Source: Erysipelotrichaceae bacterium
GTDB taxonomy: Bacteria > Bacillota_I > Bacilli_A > Erysipelotrichales > Erysipelotrichaceae
Assembly (NCBI GenBank): GCA_030533035.1
Contig: JAUNJW010000041.1
Span: 1 to 11,108, forward strand
DNA: 11,108 nucleotides
Reading direction: 5' to 3'
Below are positions 7,228-11,108 of this stretch, piece by piece (position 1 is the stretch's first letter; the number at the start of each line of letters is the position of its first letter). The position numbers and the translations under genes were made by a program. The notes below the pieces were generated by a model. That model was not told the DNA's origin. It made no database searches and worked only from the letters and a program-made list of their open reading frames with translations.

Positions 7228-7875
7228 TCAGAAATCCTCAGAAAAAAGATCAAGCTGTGTCTGGACTGCCCGCACCGGGCCGAAGCTTTTCCTGTGGATT
7301 TCAGTGATTCCGTACTTTTGGATAGCTTCCAGATGAGCCTTTGTCGGATAGCCCTTGTTGGACGCAAAGCCGTACTGGGGATACTTTTCGTCATACATAT
7401 ACATGGTCCTGTCACGGGTGACCTTGGCCAGGATGGAGGCAGCCGCCACAGAGACGGATTTCTGGTCGCCCTTGACCGGATGGTATACTTCCCTTTCCTC
7501 AAGATCCAGCGGCATCGCGTCGGTGACCACCACCGCCTCAGGGGCTTCCATGGCAATGCGCGACATCGCCATCTGGTCGGCGTGATAAATGTCATAGCGG
7601 TCGATATCCGCTTCGCTGACCTGGACAATCTGGAACCAGAGGGCATCCTCCATGATTGTGTCATAGAGCTTTTCCCGCTTTTTCTCTGAGAGTCCCTTGG
7701 AGTCGTAAATCTCGGGATTCTCATAGCCGGGCTCAAAGATGACACCGGCCACAGTCAAAGGACCGGCCAGGGGTCCCCGGCCGGCTTCGTCGATTCCCAG
7801 CAGCAGTTTTCCCTTTGCCCAGGCATCGTGTTCAAATTCATTCGTCGTGATCTTCACTGTCTTTGTTCTGGACAT
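7228..7875 (-). CDS. rnhB: Ribonuclease HII
   Basis: This 215-residue enzyme cuts the RNA strand of RNA-DNA hybrids and starts removal of ribonucleotides wrongly built into DNA. The catalytic carboxylates are D29 and E30 in GIDEAGRGPLAGP, D119 in VVTDAM and D137 in KGDQKS. AAASILAKVTRDRTM (145-159) and YDSKGLSEKKRE (57-68) are also typical of type 2 RNase H. The N-terminal extension is short, unlike the longer one in Bacillus. ATG 7875 overlaps the end of rbgA by 38 nt and has GGGGAGG (7895-7889) with a long 13-nt spacing. GTG 7857 is an alternative with a weaker site. The order rbgA-rnhB is common in Firmicutes. Confidence 0.95.
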   Translation of the reverse strand: MSRTKTVKITTNEFEHDAWAKGKLLLGIDEAGRGPLAGPLTVAGVIFEPGYENPEIYDSKGLSEKKREKLYDTIMEDALWFQIVQVSEADIDRYDIYHADQMAMSRIAMEAPEAVVVTDAMPLDLEEREVYHPVKGDQKSVSVAAASILAKVTRDRTMYMYDEKYPQYGFASNKGYPTKAHLEAIQKYGITEIHRKSFGPVRAVQTQLDLFSEDF

Positions 7876-8710
7876 GTTCGAGTGTCAGCCTCCCCAGTCT
7901 GCCTTTTCTCAGTTCGTTGAGAAAGAGCTCCGCTGCCCTTTTCGTATCGGGTTCGCCCTTGTCGCTGACCAGGTTTCTTTTGGCCGCAATTCCCTTCAGC
8001 ATGCCGTTGGGATTGACGTCAGGCGCCTCGTAGATTTCCTCCAGCTTTCCCGGGTAGAGATCCTGGATGATATGGATCGCGTCCATCGCGATCATCTTGC
8101 GGTCAAGGATATCATCATTGATGGAGCCCAGCGCCGCCAGCAGCGAGCCGGTTTTCTCATCATCGAATTTGGGCCACAGGACGCCCGGTGTGTCGAGCAG
8201 CTCCAGCTGGGGATCGGCGTGGATCCACGTCAGGCTTTTCGTGACGCCCGGCTTGTCAGCGGCCTTGACCGTGTTTTTGCCGGCGATGCGGTTGATCATC
8301 GTGCTCTTGCCGACATTGGGAATGCCGCAGGCCATGGCCCGCACAGCCCGGGGATTGATTCCCCTGGCCTTCTGTTTTTCCCGCTTTGGCTTCATCAGTT
8401 CCAGCGCTTCGCGGATGATCTTCTTGCCGGCGCTGTTGTCGCGCATCAGGTCGACAGCCAGGCACGACTGATTGTCACGGCGCAGTTCCTTCACCCATTT
8501 CTCCGTCTGGACAGGATCCGCCATGTCAGTCTTCGCAAGCACAATCAGGCGCGGTTTTCCCTGCGCCATCATGTTCAGCATCGGATTTGTGGAAGCTTCC
8601 GGGATCCGGCAGTCGCGCAGTTCGATGATCATGTCAACAGCCTTCAGCCGTTCGGTCATCTGCCGCCGGGCCTTTTCCATATGCCCGGGATACCACTGCA
8701 CTTTTACCAT
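7838..8710 (-). CDS. rbgA: RbgA/YlqF ribosome biogenesis GTPase
   Basis: This 290-residue circularly permuted GTPase is needed for late assembly of the 50S subunit in Bacillus. The motif order is permuted as expected. An N-terminal WYPGHMEKA (6-14) and RDCRIPEASTNP (32-43, commonly DARIP) come first. The specificity motif AKTD (59-62) precedes the P-loop GIPNVGKST (129-137). The switch threonine lies in KPGVTKS (153-159), and DTPG is at 173-176. The C-terminal part from about 185 would be the helical rRNA-binding domain. Its ATG overlaps the lepB stop by 7 nt (ATGGTAA) after a modest GGGGTG, so translation is probably coupled to lepB. Length and motifs leave little doubt. The gene is essential in B. 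subtilis, but essentiality here is inferred. Confidence 0.95.
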   Translation of the reverse strand: MVKVQWYPGHMEKARRQMTERLKAVDMIIELRDCRIPEASTNPMLNMMAQGKPRLIVLAKTDMADPVQTEKWVKELRRDNQSCLAVDLMRDNSAGKKIIREALELMKPKREKQKARGINPRAVRAMACGIPNVGKSTMINRIAGKNTVKAADKPGVTKSLTWIHADPQLELLDTPGVLWPKFDDEKTGSLLAALGSINDDILDRKMIAMDAIHIIQDLYPGKLEEIYEAPDVNPNGMLKGIAAKRNLVSDKGEPDTKRAAELFLNELRKGRLGRLTLEHVQNKDSEDHDE

Positions 8711-9477
8711 GTATGCACCCCGAAGCCGGAGAACGGGAAGAGGATAAAGACGCCCTTGGAGACGATCATATCCTTCGAGAACGGCCCGTAGTAGCGCGAA
8801 TCGGTGGAATGCGGGCGGTTGTCGCCCATGCAGAAGTATTCATCTTCGCCGAGTGTGACCGGTTCGAAATCGCCCATGAAGACGCCGTCGAAGGTTTCGG
8901 CATACTCTGTGTTCAGGAATTCCTGGTCAACCGGTTCGCCGTTGATGTAAACAATGCCGTCCGCCGCGTGGATGGTTTCCCCGGGCAGGCCGATGCAGCG
9001 CTTGACCAGATATTCGTTCTTGTCTTCCATATAAATAATGACAATGTCAAAGCGGCTGATTCCGTCCATCCGGTAGCCCAGCAGGTTGGAAACGCCGACC
9101 GCTCCGTTTGTCAGGGTCGGATACATGGAAGAGCCTTTGACCTGGATCGGTCTGAGGATAAAGTTGACAGTCAGCAGCACCGCCGCCAGGCATACAGCCA
9201 GGTCACGGAAAAACAGCAGGACTTCACGCAGGGCGGAGGAGCGGAAGCTTCTGCTCTCATCCCCTTTTGTTTTTTCCTGTTCTTTCTTTTCCGGCTGCGG
9301 CGTCTTCGGCTCCGTCAGTTTTTCAAACACCTGGGTTTCGGAAAGATTCGCCGCCTGCTCATCAGCCGGAGTGCCTTCCGCCAGTGTTTCGAGAACGCTG
9401 GTGGCGGCCAGGAAGCTGAGATCCTCGGTGGTTTCCCGAACCGGTGTATTCGTCATTTCGCTATCATGTTTTTCCAT
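8704..9477 (-). CDS. lepB: Signal peptidase I with long cytoplasmic N-terminal extension
   Basis: This 257-residue membrane serine protease removes signal peptides from exported proteins. One transmembrane segment (about 85-108) is followed by GSSMYPTL with nucleophile S117, YLVKRCIGLPGE with general-base K159, and the box E motif GDNRPHSTDSR (218-228). The protein ends soon after a last hydrophobic stretch, VFILFPF. About 84 mostly acidic and polar residues precede the membrane segment, with a Lys/Glu/Pro-rich stretch at 57-71. Gram-positive type I peptidases usually have a much shorter cytoplasmic tail. ATG 9477 starts only about 4-6 nt after the expected transcription start and has no Shine-Dalgarno site. 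M8 (9456) is an alternative, also without a clear site. It is the first gene of the seven-gene operon. Confidence 0.94.
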   Translation of the reverse strand: MEKHDSEMTNTPVRETTEDLSFLAATSVLETLAEGTPADEQAANLSETQVFEKLTEPKTPQPEKKEQEKTKGDESRSFRSSALREVLLFFRDLAVCLAAVLLTVNFILRPIQVKGSSMYPTLTNGAVGVSNLLGYRMDGISRFDIVIIYMEDKNEYLVKRCIGLPGETIHAADGIVYINGEPVDQEFLNTEYAETFDGVFMGDFEPVTLGEDEYFCMGDNRPHSTDSRYYGPFSKDMIVSKGVFILFPFSGFGVHTW

Positions 9478-9487
9478 ATACCCGGAT

Positions 9488-9516
9488 ATTATAACACTGA
9501 AGATTCAAAAAGACAG
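9488..9516 (-). promoter_or_regulatory. Promoter of the lepB-xerC operon (extended -10)
   Basis: A perfect -10 TATAAT (9493-9488) is preceded by TGT, forming the extended TGNTATAAT element. Seventeen nt upstream lies a weak -35, CTGTCT (9516-9511, three of six matches), which an extended -10 can tolerate. Transcription would start near 9483-9481, almost on top of the lepB ATG at 9477. The -35 region overlaps the T-tract and 3' arm of the upstream terminator. Confidence 0.7.
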
Positions 9517-9535
9517 AGCGGTCCGCTCCAGTCTT
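9507..9535 (-). terminator. Second (distal) intrinsic terminator after pmbA
   Basis: GAGCG (9528-9524) pairs with CGCTC (9520-9516) around the loop GAC. AAGAC (9535-9531) can pair below it with GTCTT (9514-9510), across a small asymmetric bulge. The hairpin leads into a run of T's ending at 9507. It backs up the first terminator and overlaps the lepB -35 region. Confidence 0.6.
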
Positions 9536-9542
9536 TCTTAAA

Positions 9543-9569
9543 AAGACAAAAGAGGCATTTCTGCCTCTT
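9543..9569 (-). terminator. First intrinsic terminator after pmbA
   Basis: AAGAGGCA (9569-9562) pairs perfectly with TGCCTCTT (9557-9550) around a GAAA tetraloop (9561-9558). A T-rich tail follows (TTTGTCTTTTT, from 9549). It begins 14 nt after the pmbA stop and closes the tldD-pmbA transcript. Confidence 0.85.
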
Positions 9570-9582
9570 CATCAGGATGGTA

Positions 9583-10905
9583 TTATCTGCCGCTGACAGC
9601 CAGTGAACCGACAAGAATGCTCGGCGTCACGGTGGATGAAACACCCCACTCAAGATCATTGGCAACTGCCTTCACATCGCTGAGGAGTTCCAAGAAGTTG
9701 CCGGCAGCGGTGAAAAGCGTCAGGCCTTCCGCCCGCTTTCCGTCTTTGATCCTGTAGCCGCCGCACTGCAGCGAGAAATCGCCGGTGACCTGCCTGAGAC
9801 CTGCATGCAGGCCGGCGAATTCGGTGATCATAATGCCGTCGCCCATTTCCTTCATCAGCTCTTCCGGCGTCTTTTCCCCCGGCTCAATCCAGAAATTGCG
9901 GGGAACGGAATCAACCGGGCTGTCATAGGAACGGCGGAATCCGTTGCCGCTGCTTTCGCAGTTCATCGCGTCGGCGCTGGCAGTGGAATGCAGGATTGTT
10001 CTGAATACGCCATGATCCACGACCGTCTTGCGCTTTACCGGGCAGCCCTCGTCATCGAACTGACAGTTTGTATACGCCTGCTGGCAGGCGGGATCATCAA
10101 TAATCGTGATCAGGTCACTGAAGACCTTTTCGTTGAGCCTGTCACTCAGCGGTGAAATCCCCTTACGGATCTGATCGCCGCAGAACATCGGGCTGAAGGC
10201 CCTAAACAGGGAAGTCATCGCCTCCCTGTCGATCAGGACGGACACGTTTCCGGATTCCGGGATGCCGGCGCCGAGGCGGCCGGTGACCTTGTCGGCCAGC
10301 TTTGAAACAAACGCGTCGAGATCGAATGTGTCAGGATTCTCAACCGGTTCAAACTCATAGGCGTTGCGGACTTCCTCGCCCTGCTTTGCGGCGGCACCCG
10401 CCACCAGGACATTGATTCCCGCTTCATCGGCAAGATCCATCCCGTATGTATTGACGATGGTTCTCTTCTGGCGGCTTTCTTCATATTCAAGGTCTGTGAC
10501 CTGGAAGATTCTTTCATCATAAGCCAGGATCTTTTCCTCCGCCTTCTTCAGGAATTCCCTGATCTTTGCGGCGTCAAAGGAAGCCGGCTGTTTCTTTTCC
10601 TTCGGCTCAATCTGTTCAGGCCGGCGGATTCTGGCTTTGTCTTCGGAAGAGATCATGGAAGCCTGCTGCTTCATGGACGAAATGATATCGTCCATCTGGC
10701 TGTCGCCGGTATCCTCGCTGGAGGCGTTGACCATTTTGCCGCCGGTGACACCGCGGAAGGCAGTGCCGAGCACATGGGAAACCACATAGGTGTCGAGCTG
10801 CCCTTCAAACCATGTGAAGCGGCGCTCCTCAGTCATATCCTGGTAAATCTCAAAGCTTTCAAAGCCTTCGGCCAGAGCTTTTTCAAACCATTTTTCCTTA
10901 TTCAT
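9583..10905 (-). CDS. pmbA: PmbA/TldE-like subunit of the TldD/TldE metalloprotease
   Basis: This 440-residue protein belongs to the TldD/PmbA (peptidase U62) family. With TldD it forms a protease that degrades unfolded peptides and, in E. coli, matures microcin B17 and acts on CcdA. The N-terminal domain runs to about residue 215, with a charged linker near 95-125. The C-terminal domain holds conserved AGLHAG (364-369), GDFSLQCGGYRI (375-386), the EGLTLF turn (393-398) and an end reading TPSILVGSLAVSGR. The zinc-binding HExxxH motif belongs to TldD, and none is seen here, as expected for TldE. I start at ATG 10905, 8 nt after GGAGG. An in-frame ATG 54 nt upstream has no support and would lie inside tldD. 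The gene overlaps the tldD stop by 8 nt, and two terminators follow it. The substrate in this organism is unknown. Confidence 0.92.
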   Translation of the reverse strand: MNKEKWFEKALAEGFESFEIYQDMTEERRFTWFEGQLDTYVVSHVLGTAFRGVTGGKMVNASSEDTGDSQMDDIISSMKQQASMISSEDKARIRRPEQIEPKEKKQPASFDAAKIREFLKKAEEKILAYDERIFQVTDLEYEESRQKRTIVNTYGMDLADEAGINVLVAGAAAKQGEEVRNAYEFEPVENPDTFDLDAFVSKLADKVTGRLGAGIPESGNVSVLIDREAMTSLFRAFSPMFCGDQIRKGISPLSDRLNEKVFSDLITIIDDPACQQAYTNCQFDDEGCPVKRKTVVDHGVFRTILHSTASADAMNCESSGNGFRRSYDSPVDSVPRNFWIEPGEKTPEELMKEMGDGIMITEFAGLHAGLRQVTGDFSLQCGGYRIKDGKRAEGLTLFTAAGNFLELLSDVKAVANDLEWGVSSTVTPSILVGSLAVSGR

Positions 10906-11108
10906 TGGATGTACCTCCGACTGTGATGGAACTGACGAAAATAGCCGGCTGGCCGACATCGGCAGGAATGGATCCGCTGATGGAGCCGCACATGCCCTGG
11001 GCCCGCTCCAGGTTGGAACAGACTTTTTCGATGTTCATCAGGATCTCAGGCGCGCTGCCGATCAGGGCCGCGCCCTTGACAGGAACGGTGATCTTTCCGT
11101 TTTCAATC
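10898..11108 (-). CDS. tldD: TldD metalloprotease, C-terminal 69 residues (5' part outside window)
   Basis: Only the end of the gene is present. The visible residues include VKGAALIGSAPEIL (10-23 of the fragment), the conserved GMCGSISGSIPADVGQP segment (38-54) and the terminal SSITVGGTSNE. These match the TldD C-terminus, where a GxCGK...VPVGVGQP stretch and a closing TVGGT are characteristic. The zinc-binding HExxxH motif would be upstream of the window. Its TAA (10900-10898) lies inside the first codons of pmbA. The final GTC-GGA-GGT codons also supply the pmbA ribosome binding site, so the two subunits are probably made together. Confidence 0.88.
   Translation of the reverse strand, partial: IENGKITVPVKGAALIGSAPEILMNIEKVCSNLERAQGMCGSISGSIPADVGQPAIFVSSITVGGTSNE
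10914..10918 (-). promoter_or_regulatory. pmbA ribosome binding site embedded in tldD codons
   Basis: GGAGG lies 8 nt before ATG 10905. It is formed by the codons for the conserved Val-Gly-Gly at the end of TldD. It decides the pmbA start over the upstream in-frame ATG at 10959. Confidence 0.7.

Noticed and set aside
7739..8791. Plus-strand open frame of 350 codons antisense to rbgA and parts of rnhB and lepB
   Set aside because: It crosses three confident minus-strand genes, and its residues are antisense translations of their codons.
8713..9606. Plus-strand open frame of 297 codons antisense to lepB
   Set aside because: It covers lepB, its promoter and both terminators in antisense. No recognisable domain or ribosome site was seen.
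10906..10959. Upstream in-frame ATG for PmbA adding 18 residues
   Set aside because: It lies within tldD and lacks a ribosome site. The ATG at 10905 has GGAGG at 8 nt and a normal PmbA N-terminus.
1..11108. tRNA, rRNA, CRISPR arrays, insertion sequences, prophage genes or a dif site
   Set aside because: I looked on both strands and saw no supporting structure or repeats. xerC alone does not imply a nearby dif site.

Overview
The window reads as chromosomal housekeeping DNA from a Gram-positive, Firmicutes-type bacterium. Base composition is around half G+C by eye. Strong GGAGG-type ribosome binding sites precede several starts, and the order lepB-rbgA-rnhB-dprA-topA-trmFO-xerC is a Firmicutes arrangement. 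An Erysipelotrichia-like host is a guess only. Every convincing gene lies on the minus strand, so transcription runs from high to low coordinates.

There are three transcription blocks. (1) Positions 11108-9583 hold the C-terminal end of tldD and the complete pmbA/tldE, a TldD/TldE protease pair. They end at two tandem intrinsic terminators (9569-9507). (2) A strong extended -10 promoter (about 9516-9488) starts a tightly packed operon: lepB (signal peptidase I), rbgA (50S assembly GTPase), rnhB (RNase HII), dprA (DNA processing), topA (topoisomerase I), trmFO (tRNA m5U54 methyltransferase) and xerC (tyrosine recombinase). Four of its six junctions are overlaps, which suggests translational coupling. 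(3) A pyrimidine biosynthesis operon begins just after xerC, with its own extended -10 promoter (2073-2046), a leader of about 220 nt, pyrC (dihydroorotase) and the start of pyrK (electron-transfer subunit of dihydroorotate dehydrogenase), which runs off the window.

Two things stand out. First, topA is otherwise intact, but its catalytic tyrosine (the Y of the near-invariant ITYMRTDS motif) is read as aspartate, D297. This is a single-base TAT to GAT difference and predicts loss of DNA cleavage, unless it is a sequence error. Second, the pyr leader looks like an attenuator. A 33-codon ORF with an AGGAGG site ends exactly at the first base of a terminator hairpin with a U7 tract, 24 nt before the pyrC ribosome binding site. 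The layout resembles the pyrL-pyrBI attenuator of Escherichia coli. The terminator's apical loop also fits the CNGNGA core of PyrR-binding RNA, and two mutually exclusive hairpins lie at the leader ORF's ribosome binding site.

I saw no tRNA, rRNA, CRISPR array, insertion sequence or prophage gene. Apart from the pyr leader, non-coding sequence is limited to gaps of about 105 bp or less.
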